Shown in pieces: positions 1-12,800 of a stretch of DNA of 50,000 nt. Below the pieces are notes generated by a model. That model worked only from the letters and a program-made list of their open reading frames with translations, was not told the DNA's origin and searched no databases. Each line of letters opens with the position of its first letter. Position 1 is the stretch's first letter. The translations under genes were made by a program, and so were the position numbers. The stretch lies in NCBI GenBank assembly GCA_963170055.1, contig CAUJGJ010000397.1, positions 8,749,301 through 8,799,300 of the forward strand, in the 5' to 3' direction. This DNA is from Halisarca cf. caerulea (lineage: Eukaryota; Porifera; Demospongiae; Chondrillida; Halisarcidae).

Positions 1-1153
1 GCCCCTCACAGACCCACTTGACTGTTTCTACAACAGGGTGAGCATCCTTATGCTTACGTTTGTATGCTGCAAAAAATGTTTTGTTTCCCTTTATGTCCAA
101 CAAACGATTCCCATGGGCTCGGCCTACATGCCCAAAGCAGTGCATAATTTGCATATTATTGTAGACGTCTCGCACTGCTTTGGCAGAAGATGAATCACTG
201 TCTTGCCAATTTACTGCCATGGTACAACCCTCATCTTTGGCTCTTTGAAGAAGAACTCTTGCCATGTGACCTTCTGCAGATTTAGCTGTCCCCGGAAACA
301 ATGGTTCATCCACAACGTCATCAGCTCCATGCATGCAGAGGTGCCCATAGTACATGAGGGCATTTGTGAGATAATTCTTTATGATAAATGTGAAATTTTG
401 GCTAAAATGTCCAACAGCCATCTGCAGTTGTGACTGCATGGTTCCAGCTACCAATAAGGTGATCTAGAATCTTTTGCATTTCTTGTTTTGTTTTTGCACA
501 GATGTCATCAAGAATATCCTTTATGGGCTTGTAAAGGGTTTTTATTGCTTCATAATAGCACTTCTGGACAAAACAGGAATGCCCAGGCCTCTTGCAAGAG
601 CCTTGTGATAGCCGGCATGTGTGTTTCCCGATAACACGAAGGCCACAGCAACGGACAACGATACAACACTTCTCTTTGACTCGAGAACGTACGTAGAAGA
701 ATTAAAATGTAAGTTCTTGTCCTGACAACCATTGCACGAATACGTCATCTTCGCCCTACCGCACAGACCCACGCATTCCACAAGGGAAGGTACTAATATA
801 CCTTCGCAATCAGGAGTGCTGCATGGCCTCATCTTGCACATCGCTGCAACAAACGAATCTAACGCTGCTTTCTCTGCAAAGAAAAAACAATTCGTGCTTG
901 TTGTGCTCCCATGCGCTTCAGTGGGATCATTAACCAATTATTCAGGCAGAGAAACCAGCTCTGGATTGAGCTTTGACTTTTTGATCGGCGTTGGGAAGTA
1001 CTCTGAGCCCAACATCTCGCTCTTCAATGGCTGCAATGTCACTACCTCCACAGTGACACAACTTCCTGTCTCAAGTCCTTGTGCCTGGTTTCCAATACGA
1101 GACAACTGTCTCATTTGCACGATTCTCTTTCTAGGATGAGGCATCCTTGTCAC
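1..1153 (-). pseudogene. Mutator-like transposase-family pseudogene, truncated by window edge
   Basis: Read on the minus strand, discontinuous frames give a Cys-rich N-terminal part (CNGC near 730, a CVGLCGRA stretch near 750-765), then a middle part ending in DSDSSSAKAVRDVY and CFGHVGRAHGNRL near positions 80-200. This order (Cys-rich domain, a PGTAKSAEGH-like motif, an aspartate-rich WQDSDSSSAKA motif, a GHVGRAH motif) recalls a large family of uncharacterised Mutator-like transposase proteins in marine invertebrates. That assignment is from memory of the family, not a search. The frame has an in-frame TAA near 942, stops near 542 and frame changes, so the gene is dead. The 3' end runs off the left edge of the window. 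No TIR was found. Confidence 0.5.
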
Positions 1154-1973
1154 AAAACTTCAAAATAACTTGAACAAAATTTTGATTACGGAAACCAATG
1201 GCATGAATTAATTAGTTGCTATCGCCAAAATGGTAAACACGGAAGTGAGTGTTATGATTATATGGATCTTTGGCGCATCAATCGGTTTTGCCTCTATTTT
1301 ATTGTTTTACTCTCTTTCCTTCTTTCAAAGGGCGTATCTTGAAGGTACCGGCACTCTAGAAATATGCTAACAAATTCAAAGCGTAATTCGTTCACTATAA
1401 TCCTTTTGTTGGACATTGCATGGCCAAAACCCATTTTTGAGCAATAATAACTTTCGCTGGGATCGTCAGTATCGGGTACGCACGCATACGCTCACACTTT
1501 GACGCAACACCAAGGGTTTTACGGGCTAGTTTGTTGAATAGCGTTGAAATCTTCTTCTACAAGCCATCTTCCGAAGTACACATACCTAGTGATGTGGCAA
1601 GACAAAAATTTAACAAAAGCGCCTGTAATACTAATGGTGTACTGTTGTAGTTGTCATTTTGGAAGTTTGAGGGCTTTCCAGTCAACCAAACAAGAGTTAT
1701 TTCTATTTATGTGGCCACTTCCAAACTGAAAAGTAAAAATTTGATGTACTATAACTTGATCAATTAGGGAATATTTTAATTAACCAATATATGAAAAAAT
1801 TGGTGAATCCCGTTCCTATCAGCAAGCAAAGTTTTACATGCATTCGTATTATGATCCTGCAATTATTGGCAAATGAACTTTAGGTTTTAACCCCCTTCAG
1901 CCTACCCTACTACCTTAATAATATATTACATACAGTTACTGTAATACCTATAGTATACATGGTGTAATTTGTC
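1154..1973. other. Unassigned AT-rich stretch
   Basis: No long open frame, tandem repeat or recognisable element end was seen. Short frames here lack family features. Confidence 0.4.
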
Positions 1974-3112
1974 GCTTGTGGAACATGTCCGTTTGCATTT
2001 ATATGACTTCAGTGGTTGCAAAATTTATCTTCACTTTCTTGTTTTATTTCTTTCTACAAAAAAGTGCTATCATCTAACAACTGGTATCATCGTGTAGACA
2101 GCTATATTACCTTTCGTTTGATGTCAAACTTAAAAAACATTTGCTAGTTCTAACAAAATTATACGCATTTTCCCTAAACATATAAAAACATGTAAAACGG
2201 CCGGGAGCCAACACAGTTTCAAAGCTGGAGGCACAAATGTTGGCATGTAGGTTTCTTATCAAAGTATCTAAAACTTCCATGTGGGGGATTTTAAGATCTC
2301 TAATAGTTTTAGAGAAAATCACTAAAAACCACAATTTCAAAGAATGTCAGCTCACCTTTTCACTTATAACTTGTGAATCAGGCTATGAATCAAAATCCCC
2401 CGCATGGAAATTGTTTATCATCCTATAATAAAGTCGACAAATGCGGAAAACTATGCCAATGGGCTGTTTGCCGTTGGCTCCCAGCCATTAAAGTTTAGAC
2501 TAGCTAAGAACTAGCTGGTAGCCATTCTGTCACATGACTGTCGCATGATATTAGAAGTGACGTCACCTAAAAGAGTGGAATAGAGGCTAAATTCCTGCAT
2601 TCTTAGACAAAGTTACTTCATTTAGTACTTCATTTTGCTGATATGTACTCTTACATCTCCAAGAAAGACGGATAACTCAAATTTTGGCTTTTGCTGCACT
2701 TTCGTATGTGATCTACGTTATTGAAGATGAAGGACGATGTTTTAAAAGGAGAGAGCGCCGAAGCTCAGACCTGGTAAGCCAGCGGCGTTAGCCCAAAACT
2801 TTACTGACGTGTTCAACCTTCAAATTGAAGGTTTTTGATCACTTAGTTTCGCATCGCTAGCCCTTACTCTTGCAATTGACGGTATTACCAGAAAGGGGCT
2901 GGCAACGCGCAACTAAGATTCATCGTACACAAAGGTTATTTCACTTGAGCGAGTCGATCTTTGGCAGCTTGACCGTCATGTAAGGCTGTTTTGAACGAAA
3001 GTCACGGCCTGGTCACATGACATCATATCGCAAAACCAGTTAAGGTTGTGAAATTCCTTCTGTTAGACACCTCCGTTCAAAATTGAAGCTAACGGACATG
3101 TCCCACATGTGG
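1974..3112. mobile_element. Family W non-autonomous TIR element, copy 1
   Basis: The left end reads CTTGTGGAACATGTCCGTT. The right end, reverse-complemented, reads CATGTGGGACATGTCCGTT, so the termini are inverted repeats of about 20 bases. The whole body matches 6340-7190 plus 9599-9917 in opposite orientation, for example the ATGTCATGTGACC block near 3015 and 6430 and the AACTTCCATG block near 2272 and 9615. No coding frame of note lies inside, so it looks non-autonomous. The superfamily is unknown, and target duplications were not clear. Confidence 0.7.
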
Positions 3113-3440
3113 TTACTGTTGATTGCACATTGTAGTATGTTTCAGTGACACATCTGTAATCCGACATTCTCTCTATACAGACCCTCCCCGTCTACAGAAC
3201 ATGAAGTGTCAGTCTCTACCTGCATGTTTTCCGGCACATTTTCTTAAGTCTCATTAAGTGTCAGCTCTAAGGTTTCACTGTATGTACTAATTAGTCTAGT
3301 ATCTATTCTTAAAACAATGGTCAACCAACTTAACATCTCAAAAAGGCTTTATTATAATTAATATTAATTAATTATATCCATTCATATGAAACACATGCAG
3401 CGATATACTAAATACATGAAACAACAACAAACAACATGAA
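3113..3440. other. Unassigned stretch before the CA satellite
   Basis: AT-rich sequence with no open frame or repeat recognised. Confidence 0.35.
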
Positions 3441-3778
3441 ACAACTTGTACACTACTAGCTATGTACACACACAGATGCATGCATGTGCACGGGCACATA
3501 TATACACACATACACACACCTGTCACACCTCTTCCTCTCTCCCTCCTTCCCCCTTCCTTTTCTCCCTCCCTCCCTCCCTCCACACACGTACACACGTACA
3601 CACGCACACACGCACATACACCTCTCATACCACACACATACACACACATGGCACACACATGCATGCACACACTCGCAAACACATGCACACACAAACACAT
3701 GCACACGCACGCACAAACACACACACACATACACACACAAACACACACACACCACATGTACACACATACACACTTACA

Positions 3779-3836
<58 letters not shown>

Positions 3837-4108
3837 ACACATACACATGCAGACACAGGCACGTACACACACCTCTCACACATCCCTCTCCCTCCCTCCT
3901 TCCCCCTTCCTTTTCTCCCTCCCTCCCTCCCTTCCCCCTACACACGTACACACACGCACACACACCTCTCATACCTTTCTCTCCCTACCTCTCTCCTCCT
4001 TCCCTCCCTCCCTCCCTCCATCTTTCTTTCTTCCTCTCTCACACATACACACACACACATCACACACATGTACACAGATACACACACATGTGACACACAC
4101 GCATGCAC

Positions 4109-4151
<43 letters not shown>

Positions 4152-4511
4152 CACATGCACACACAAACACATGCACACGCACGCACAAACACACACACAC
4201 ATACACAGGTACACACACACACACATACACACACACACACACACACACCACATGTACAAACATACATGTAAACACTTACACACCACACACACACACAAAC
4301 ACACACACACACGTACACGTACACACGCACGTATACACACCTCTCACACATTTCTCTCCCTCCCTCCCCTCCCCCCACATACATACACACATACACACAC
4401 CTCTCTCCCTCCCTCCTTCCCCCTTTCTTTTCTCCCTCCCTCCCTCCCTTCCCCCCCACACATACACACACATACACACATACACACACACCATATACAC
4501 ACGCATGCCAT

Positions 4512-4546
<35 letters not shown>

Positions 4547-4565
4547 ACCACCACCACCACCACAT
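3440..4565. repeat. Compound CA / polypyrimidine satellite
   Basis: Long ACAC tracts alternate with blocks of CTCTCCCTCCCTCCTTCC type (about 3525-3590, 3880-3945, 3965-4040, 4350-4375, 4402-4458). The CT blocks share the order CTCTC, CCCTCCCTCC, TTCCCCCTTCC, TTTTCTCCCTCC, so they are copies of one unit spread through the CA tract. The tract ends in an ACC run near 4545-4562. Frames crossing it are low-complexity artefacts. Confidence 0.9.
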
Positions 4566-4570
4566 CCCAC

Positions 4571-4899
4571 AGTGATTTGCTATATGGATAGAATTAGAGT
4601 ATTGTGCCACACGTACTTGTTGCATTGATGTTGTAGCCTAATTTTCTTTGACTGTGTGTGTTTTGTGTCGTGTTTATAAATCAGTTATTTTGTAGAATGT
4701 TCAAGTTTTGCCACCCATGCATGTCAGTGCAGTGTATCATGTATTCCCCGAAAAATTCCGTATACCGCACACATTGTTGAAAATGGCCGGTTTCCCAGAG
4801 GCAGGTTATAGCCGCTCACGTTTTGCGAAGAGACCGCTTTCCGCTATATAGTTAATATCACTTTCAGACTGTCGTATCGATAATCTAAGGTGGCCATAA
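4571..4899. other. Unassigned stretch
   Basis: No gene or repeat structure seen. Weak likeness to 10400-10527 may mean that dispersed family S extends into it. Confidence 0.3.
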
Positions 4900-5310
4900 A
4901 GTGATCGCTTTCTTTTCCTAAGAGGAGTTACCGGACAAAGGATTGTAAAGGAAAAGCTGTATATTTGTCCGCTTTCGATCGTAAACTAAATATGGCGTCT
5001 CGTAGCCAAGTACGGGCAAATTTCTAAAATCCCTCATTTCGCACACAAACGGAGAGAAACCCCTTTGAGGTCACCCACTGAATATCACTAGGAACGTGAT
5101 TAAAAGTCCACTGAGAATTCTTCGCACGGTTGGTTAGATTGGTACGGACAAAAAATCGGCCTACCACCATTATAATAAGATATATATATATATATAGATA
5201 TATACATTATATATATACATGTATACATACGTATATATATATATTATATATATATATATATACATTATATATATATGTATGGATACGTATATATATATAT
5301 TATATATACT
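4900..5310 (+). repeat. Dispersed repeat family S, copy 1, ending in a TA tract
   Basis: Matches 10528-10888 in the same orientation: AGGAGTTA.CGGACAA, then AATATGGCG.CTCGTAG, then TTATAATAAGAT leading into TATATA repeats. The shared TA-tract tail suggests a mobile, non-coding element with a simple-repeat end. No coding capacity was recognised. Confidence 0.6.
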
Positions 5311-5448
5311 AGGGGAGAAGGCGGCCTTTGGCCACCTTCACCCCTAGTTCAGGTGGCGGGTGCAACCCTTCTATCAAGTGAAGAGGTTGTGTTCAGTGAA
5401 TTTAGTCAGTGTTCAGTCAGTGTAATTTCAATTATTTCATATCTATAT

Positions 5449-5684
5449 AGCCAACAACACTCACCAACTATTGGTGCACACACACACACACACACACATA
5501 AACACACACACTCACACACAAACACACACACACACACACACATCTTGCATAAATTTCAAACCATTGCTAGTGACACCCAAATATTTCAATGTGGCCGATT
5601 TATTTCGTTGGTGGCCATCTCTGCTTTTGTTCTCAGGGGATAAATCTTCTGTTATATAGCCAACAACACTCGTCAACTATTGGT

Positions 5685-5750
<66 letters not shown>

Positions 5751-5816
5751 GCACGCACCACACACACACACACACGCACGCACACACACACACATACACA
5801 CACACGCACACACACC
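5449..5816. repeat. Duplicated spacer plus CA tracts
   Basis: The phrase GCCAACAACACTC..CAACTATTGGTGCAC occurs at about 5451 and again at about 5658. Each copy leads straight into a CA tract (5476-5545 and 5684-5816). This is a local tandem duplication of a unit of about 207 bases. Confidence 0.8.
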
Positions 5817-5983
5817 ATTGGCACGGGAACCAGGGTGGGCCAGGGGAACCCTGGCCTCCTCACATTTAGTGAGTAGGGCCCAAAATCATACACATGTCTA
5901 AAATATTGCTGTACGAAATGCTCCATCTATGGAACCTTTGGGCCCCTTCACTTATACGTATGAGTGTTTTTACTCCCCTGCAC

Positions 5984-6064
5984 ACACCCACACACCCACA
6001 TACACCATAAATCACACACATACACACACACACACACACATACACACACTCACTCACACACACG

Positions 6065-6095
<31 letters not shown>

Positions 6096-6160
6096 CATAT
6101 ATAGATCATACACCATATAAATCACACACACACACACACACACGCACGTGCACACACACT

Positions 6161-6191
<31 letters not shown>

Positions 6192-6338
6192 ACACACATA
6201 CACACACGTTTGCACACTCACTCACACACACGCATACACACACACACACACAAAAACACACACACACATACACACACACACACACACCATATATAGATCA
6301 CACACCATATAGATCACACACACACACACACGCATGTC
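5984..6338. repeat. CA satellite with CCATATATAGATCA interruptions
   Basis: CA repeats carry regular interruptions, ACACCATATATAGATCA and ACACGTTTGCA. The same interruptions recur at 10005-10107, on the far side of the W copy at 6340-9917, so W appears to have inserted into one satellite. Confidence 0.8.
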
Positions 6339-7186
6339 GCATGTGGGACATGTCCATAAACTTAAAATCTCAGTGGAGGCGCCAATTAGAAAGAATTTCG
6401 CGACTTTAGATGGCTTCGCGACGAGATGTCATGTGACCAGCCCGTGACTTAGGAAAATGTTGTTGTGCACGTAAAGATTCCAAAACAGCCTTACATGATG
6501 TTAAAACTGCAAGATCGACAATTATTCCAGTCAAACGGCCTTCGGCTACAGTGAATCCTAGTCTCGCGTCTCCAGCCCCTTTCCGTTGACGACATCATAA
6601 ACATTCTACAAAATTTCTAACAACATCAAGGAGAAAGAGGCTGGCTATGCGAAACTAAGTGAATCTAAAGCCTTCGATCAAATTTGAACATGTCAGTAAC
6701 TTTCTGGTCTGTCTTACCTAGCTTGAGTTTCTTCGATCTTTTCTCCTTCCGAAAAACATCTTCGATAGCGATTCAGTTCGTATACAAGTGCGACAAAAGC
6801 AGAATTTAAAGAGCTATCCGACGGCGAAACGTTATGTATCAAAGATCAAAGGTACAAAAATAAAAGAGACTTCGTCTGTATTCCACTTCACTTGCTACTT
6901 GACTCGACTTTTAGGTGACGTCACTTTAAATATCATGCGACGGTCATGTGACAAAATGGCTACCAGCTAGTTCTAGGCTAGTAAAAACTTTAATGGCTGG
7001 GCAACAGTGGGAAAAGCCTATTGGCATACTTTTTTACATTTATTGGCTGTATTATAGGATAATAAAGAACTTCCATGTTGGGGATTTTGATTCATTGCCT
7101 GATTCAGATGTTACAGGCGAAAAGGTGAGCTACCATGGTTTGAATTTGTAGTTTTTACCGTTTTTCTCTAAAACTCTTAGAGATAT

Positions 7187-9602
7187 TTAACCTCTTAACA
7201 CCCGCGTGTTCTTGTAATCGCGTACCCGTTATGTACCGTTAGCCAATAAATTGGCGCAAATATTTGCTTCTTTGTTTTTGCCTTGCACGAGCGCTTAGCT
7301 GCCAAAGATTGTCGTTTTTGGTTATTTCTATCTTCTAAGATTGTTTGTTTGCCGAAAAATCATCTTCGTTTACGGTAAGATTGAGGAAGGCGGCTAGTTT
7401 TCAGCCTATATTGCACATGTGTATCTGAAATGTTCTAGAATGTGCTCAGACTAAGTATTTCGTATATCTATCAGACGCTTCGAGTCTTGTGTTCTCTAAT
7501 CGTTATCCAAGCTTCATGGTCACCCTTAGATTCTCACAAATATTCACAAATATGGCAAGCAAAATACAGGTTGATGAAGTTATACAACAGATAAATGATG
7601 ATAGTGATTGGTGTGAGTCAGATTATGATCTGATTGGAAATGATCAAGTAGGTGACTTAGAAAGCTTTAGTTGTCCCAGAGAAGACCCTTTAGACAGGCC
7701 AGATACAGAAGTAGATGAAGATTTCACGGCACCAGAGTGTCAACAAGCAGCAAATCCTCTCAATGATGGGATGATACAGACTTCACCAGTGCAGTCACGG
7801 GGGTCTTCTGATGATATGCCGTGCAGTTCTTCTCACAATGCTTCAATTTCACCAGATCTCTTTCAGTGCACACCTGGCCCTATCTCAAGCCTGGATTCTG
7901 ATGATGAGCATCCCTTTGGCTTCTTTTGTAAGGTTTGGGGGGCAGATACTTTCAAAGAGATAGCAGATCAGACGAATCTATATGCTCTTCAGAAGGGAAC
8001 CAGCTCCTGGGAAGAAGTAAGCGAACAGGAATTACGGTTGTTCATAGGCATGCAGATGGGAATGGGATTGGTGTGTTTGCCATCTTTATAAAACTACTGG
8101 AGTACTAATTCAATCTTGGGCGCTCCATGCATAGTGAAGGGTATGGGTCGAAATAGGTTCAGAGCAATCCTAAGTCACCTGCATCTAAACGATAACACCC
8201 GTATGCCGCAGAGGGGAGATGAGGGGTTTGACAAGTTATACAAAGTCAGGCCCCTACTAGAAAGGGTGAGAATCAACAGCCAGTTGTGCTATCAGCCACA
8301 CCAGCAGCTGGCTGTTGATGAGGCAATGATCCTATTTAAAGGTCGGAGCAGTTTGAAACAGTACATGCCTTTGAAACCAGTAAAGCGAGGTTACAAGGCT
8401 TGGTGTATCTGTGACTCCACCAATGGATACATGTACAACCTTGATTTGTACACTGGGGCATCCGTTGGGTCATTAGCGGATGATGACGGGCTGGGTTCAA
8501 GGGTTGTACAGAAGCTAATGGAGCCTCTGTACAATCTAAATCACCATGTATACATGGACAAAACTTTTTCAGCAGTGTGTCCCTTGCTACTAAACTGAAA
8601 AGTAAGTCTACCTACATGATTGGCACTGCTAGATCAAACCGCAAGCGGTGGCCTGCCTCTCTAAGGGATGTCAAGGGAATTGGCAAAGCTTTGTCAAGAG
8701 GAGAGAGCCGGGCCACAGTTGTTGATGGGATTGAATGCATTGTGTGGAAAGACAACAAAGCTGTGGCCTTGGTTAACACCATTTCCAATCCCAACGAAGC
8801 TTCTACCGTCCCCCGTCGCAATAAAGACGGATCTAGAAGACAAGTGTCCTGCCCAAAAAGTGTTGAGCTATACAACAAATACATGGGGGGTGTCGATTTG
8901 TTTGATTCTCGTCGAAAAACGTACTCTTCGAGCAGAAAATCAAAGAAATGGTGGCTCCGCATATACTATTTTTTACTTGACACAGCTGTAACCAACGCGT
9001 ATGTACTGTACAAGGAAACACCACATACAAAGGCACTCACCCAGAAGGAATTCACTGTGCTCCTTGTGGAATACCTCTTAGGCAGCTTTAGTGTTAGGAA
9101 ACGCTCATCTGCCCAGCTACCACCCCCAGCAAGCCGTCTAAGAGAGCGCCATTTCCCCGACAAAATCTCCAAGTCACAACAATGCCACGTGTGCAAGGAA
9201 AGGAGAAGAACGATGTTTTGTTGTAAAGATTGCTATCCTTCAAATCCAATCCCTCTCTGTCCGACAGATTGCTTCCGTATTTACCACACCAAGGTAGATA
9301 TCAGCCACAAATGATACACAAGACGAACTACAACCATACGACAGCCATTTTTGTGTTTGTATAACTTTGTAAACTATTTGTATAATTGCGTTTTAGTGCA
9401 TTCACTCACGTTTTCTGTAGTAACTTTGTGCCTCTTTTATATGCCTTCAACACGGTTGTATATGTTTCATTTTTGCATGTTTTGCTATGTGTTGGTAGAC
9501 GTTTCCAATCATATAAAAATCTTGGCGATTGCGCAATATTCGTAACCCGCGGTATTTCCGTAGGTAAGCCAATAAATTGGCTAACGGTACATAAGGGGTT
9601 AA
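7187..9602 (+). mobile_element. piggyBac element 1 with TTAA target duplication
   Basis: TTAA sits at 7187-7190 and 9599-9602. The element begins CCTCTTA and ends TAAGGGG (CCCCTTA reversed). A subterminal left copy of TATGTACCGTTAGCCAAT (near 7230) matches the right terminus better than the extreme left end does. The element interrupts family W, whose other copy gives the unoccupied state. It contains one broken transposase gene. Confidence 0.85.
7552..9314 (+). pseudogene. piggyBac transposase (PGBD4-like), broken
   Basis: The protein has an acidic N-terminus, a DDE_Tnp_1_7-type catalytic core and a C-terminal Cys-rich RING/PHD-like finger (CHVC near 9182, CCKDC near 9222, then paired Cys and a terminal YH). 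Catalytic aspartates are in AVDEAM (near 8312), YMD (near 8550) and GGVDLFD (near 8889). I prefer the ATG at 7552 because it begins a typical acidic N-terminus; the frame is open from 7489. Two lesions are visible: an in-frame TAA at 8089-8091, and a frame change at about 8560-8570 just after the second catalytic Asp. Family members cut and paste DNA at TTAA, and this one should be inactive as assembled. Confidence 0.85.
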
Positions 9603-9919
9603 ATCCCCAACATGGAAGTTTTAGATACTTAGGTAACGAACCTGTATACCAACATTTATGCCCTTAACTTTGAAGCTGCACTGCCACCCAGCCGTTTTTC
9701 GTGTTTTTATATGTTTAAGGAGAATGCGCATACATTTCAAGGAACATAGGAAATTCTTTCAAGTTTGACATCGAACGAAAGGTAATGCAGCCATCTACAC
9801 AATGGTACTAGTTGTTAGAAGATAGCGCGTATTTGTAGCAAGAAATAAAACTTAAAAGTGGCGATAAATTTTCTGATCCCTGAAGCCATACAAGTGTCCG
9901 TGGACATGTTCCACATGCG

Positions 9920-9964
9920 GTGCACACACACTCACACACACACACACATACACACACACACACA

Positions 9965-10003
<39 letters not shown>

Positions 10004-10012
10004 ACACGTTTG

Positions 10013-10074
<62 letters not shown>

Positions 10075-10146
10075 CACCATATATAGATCACACACCATAT
10101 AGATCATACACACACACACACACACACACACGCACGTGCACACACA

Positions 10147-10192
<46 letters not shown>

Positions 10193-10215
10193 TGCATACA
10201 CACTCATATTATGTG
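9920..10215. repeat. CA satellite, right flank of W copy 2
   Basis: CA repeats with the same CCATATATAGATCA and CACGTTTGCA interruptions as 5984-6338. Confidence 0.85.
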
Positions 10216-10527
10216 CACAAATGCACACAGACACACCAATTTATCACACATAAACTGTAAAGGAATCCTGCACTTGTATGTACCAAAAATAAATATCTAA
10301 CAGGATTCTTCATAGTATCTACCTAGACTATGGTATTTAGCAGCATAATGGACGTTTTGACAGGAACCCATATACTTAGTACGGATATCATTGTGCACAA
10401 ACATGGCTGTTGACATCCTTTTTGCCACCGATGCCGCTTTAGTTTCCCACATGTAAATCATTCCGCCTTATAGATAAGGACACTCACCAAGTTTATTTTG
10501 GAACATTCGCCGTAGTCAGAAAGTACC
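10216..10527. other. Unassigned stretch
   Basis: No gene, tandem repeat or element end recognised. Confidence 0.35.
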
Positions 10528-10855
10528 CGCATTTTTTTCCAAGGAGGAGTTAGCGGACAACCGTTTCAAAGGTAAAAGTCGTATTCCTGTCAGGATTTGC
10601 CCATAAACTGAATATGGCGGCTCGTAGGCTTGTACGGGCTATTTTCGAAATTTCGCCATTTTGCAAGTAAAAGTGAAGAGGACCCTTACGTGCTCTTTCC
10701 AGACCCTACAGTTGATGATCGTGAACAGTCGTCCGCAGTCAGTCGAAGCGCGCGTCAGTGAACTGCGAACAAAAAATTGGCCTATCTTTATTATAATAAG
10801 ATTTATGTACATACGTATATAAATATATATTATATATTTATATGTATACATACGC

Positions 10856-10886
<31 letters not shown>

Positions 10887-10888
10887 GT
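10528..10888 (+). repeat. Dispersed repeat family S, copy 2, ending in a TA tract
   Basis: Direct-orientation relative of 4900-5310, sharing GGAGTTAGCGGACAA, AATATGGCGGCTCGTAG and TTATTATAATAAGAT before a TA-rich tail. Confidence 0.6.
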
Positions 10889-10947
10889 ATGCATACAGAT
10901 CCTTAGCAGAGTTCCGCGCCATGTGCGAGACTTAATAGCTCGCAAAT

Positions 10948-11233
10948 TGATAGGGTAGTAAGTACCAACAGCAAGGAGTCTTGGGAATCCCTATTCCTAT
11001 TTTGCCACCGTTTTCTCTACACTCCTACAAGGAGGGGCCATGGAAGAAATTTGGCTGCTCACATTCGTCGGGCTTTAGATGATGAGGAAAGTTTGGATAT
11101 TTCAACATAACAGCCCTTCCAGCCTACCATTAAGGATAGCGGCCTGTGTGGCATCAAAATTGTAAGATGGAGACTTCAGGGGGGCTGTCAGAATAGCTAG
11201 CTCGGACGAGTCGTTTGCACCAACTAACAACAC

Positions 11234-11269
<36 letters not shown>

Positions 11270-11760
11270 TGTATATATATCGTTGATGCAAGGTTCGAAA
11301 GGGGAACTGCAACCATCAATCGAATAATAAGAGAACCAGCACGAGACAAGATAAGACAAGTGGACAAGAGACACATGTGGTAGATCATTCTGCGCATGTG
11401 TGTAAAAGTATAATTAATTAAATACAGAAAGCGGTAAATACAAGTTACACTAAGGCCTGAAGTATGTCCACTATATATATATATGCACTGCAAAACGAAG
11501 CAGCTATAATTGGTACTTAATTGCAATATAAAGTTAACTTAAATTTTACTTTAAGAGCTTTAATGGCATTAGCTAACTTTCAATTTTAATTGTATTTAAG
11601 ATAATAGTATACTTAGTAAACGCCCACTTTAAGTTTTGTCTTAAAAATGTATTAAATATACATTAAAGGTATGAAACTTAAATATGTTGTATAGCCAACT
11701 CAAAGGTACATTTAATAGATCTGTGTGACTGCATGCAATCTACTTTAAGTCAGATTCTAT

Positions 11761-11804
<44 letters not shown>
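10948..11804 (+). repeat. Direct duplication unit X, copy A, left part
   Basis: Starts at TTGATAGGGTAGTAAGTACC and matches 25651-26378 plus later segments of copy B. It holds a piece of the reverse-transcriptase ORF family seen at 42330-44530: the encoded LEDGDFRGAVRIASS resembles LEEGDFRGAVQIASS there. It then carries the left end of the CACTA element (CACTGCAAA from 11486, preceded by ATG). Relative to copy B it lacks about 14 bases near 11145. The copy stops in a TA tract, where the DUF7869 composite (11808-25232) is inserted, and resumes at about 25236. Confidence 0.8.
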
Positions 11805-11810
<6 letters not shown>

Positions 11811-12102
11811 GGGTTCCAAACAAAAACCAGGTTTCGTGCATTTTTTTCCGAAATGGAGATTTCGCAGCTGGTGCATGATCTATGTGAAGCACACCAGGTG
11901 GTCCAGTATGGAGTCCGATCTCCATTCCATATGCGAGATATGGGACTGGGTTTCCCACTTATGAATATTAATGACTAAAATCTAAATATTCATACGATTA
12001 TTAAACATATTCATGCAACTCATAATTGTATTCATAATCTAATGAATTATTCATAATTGCAATCTGTGTATTAAAGTACCTGTAACAAACTATGTTATTG
12101 TT

Positions 12103-12487
12103 CTAAACTACACTATTAGGGCATGTTCTCTTTGTATGTCCCTCTCCTTTACAAAGAGAACATTGTCGGCGCTTGGTACCAGCAGAATTCGCAGTGTTGG
12201 AAATATTGCTGGTGCCAATGGATGGATTGTCCGATGGCTTGGGCAGTAGGGGTTTTGGGCATGAGATGTCGGCGGAAAGATTACTGGAGCAGAAAGGACG
12301 GATCTTTTCATACAGATACCACTGACAGGCTAAATCTAAACCTTTTGGTAAAATCTCAGTAGGATGGTCTCCTCTATCAGGATGAGCTCCTTTCAGTATG
12401 GTGACACTTTTCTCAGGTGATTGCGAATGCTCACGAACAAACACAGTTCCTGGATGAAGATGGTCGAATCGAAACACGTGATATGAG
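12103..12487 (-). pseudogene. DUF7869-family protein, C-terminal segment
   Basis: Encodes FRFDHLHPGTVFV-type sequence followed by a basic, Pro/Ser-rich tail and a CCHC zinc knuckle (C-x2-C-x4-H-x4-C) just before the stop at 12103-12105. The PGI..YH.FRF..PG.VF junction typical of the family (from memory) is cut by the element at 12494-18074: PGI lies at about 18085 and the YHVFRF part begins near 12484. Collapsing the target duplication leaves the two sides one base out of frame, so either an intron or a frameshift exists there. Confidence 0.7.
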
Positions 12488-12555
12488 GTAATCTATGGGG
12501 TGCCGTTTGTGTAAAAATTATAAAAAATTTGAACTGAACATTTTGCAGATATTTA

Positions 12556-12800
12556 CATATATCCGTGGATATTTACATATATCCATGGATGTTTAATATA
12601 TATCCGTGGATATTTATATATATCCGTGGATATTTATTATATATCCATGGATATTTATATATATCCGTGGATATTTATTATACATCCGTGGATATTTATA
12701 TATATCCATGGATATTTATTATATATCCGTGGATATTTATTATATATCCGTGGATATATATATATATATATATCCGTGGATATTTATTATATATCCATTG
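12556..12800. repeat. Left subterminal array of element 1
   Basis: About a dozen units of ATATCCGTGGATATTTAT or ATATCCATGGATAT, each centred on a near-perfect palindrome. Two inner units of GATCAGCTGACC type follow at about 12815-12865. Likely transposase-binding sites by analogy with other TIR transposons (inference). Confidence 0.75.

Larger units (their letters stand above)
6340..9917. mobile_element. Family W element, copy 2, split by a piggyBac insertion
   Basis: The left end reads CATGTGGGACATGTCC and the right end GGACATGTTCCACATG. The body is the reverse-complement counterpart of 1974-3112. The homology stops at the TTAA at 7187 and resumes after the TTAA at 9599, which bounds the inserted piggyBac. 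Both flanks are CA satellite. Confidence 0.7.

Noticed and set aside
203..433. Plus-strand small frame near the left edge
   Set aside because: It is antisense to the Mutator-like pseudogene, which has recognisable motifs.
3368..4625. Long open frames of alternating Thr-His or Cys-Val residues on both strands
   Set aside because: They are translations of CA/GT repeats; similar frames at 5471-6120, 9808-10253, 48007-48465 and 49340-49808 were dropped for the same reason.
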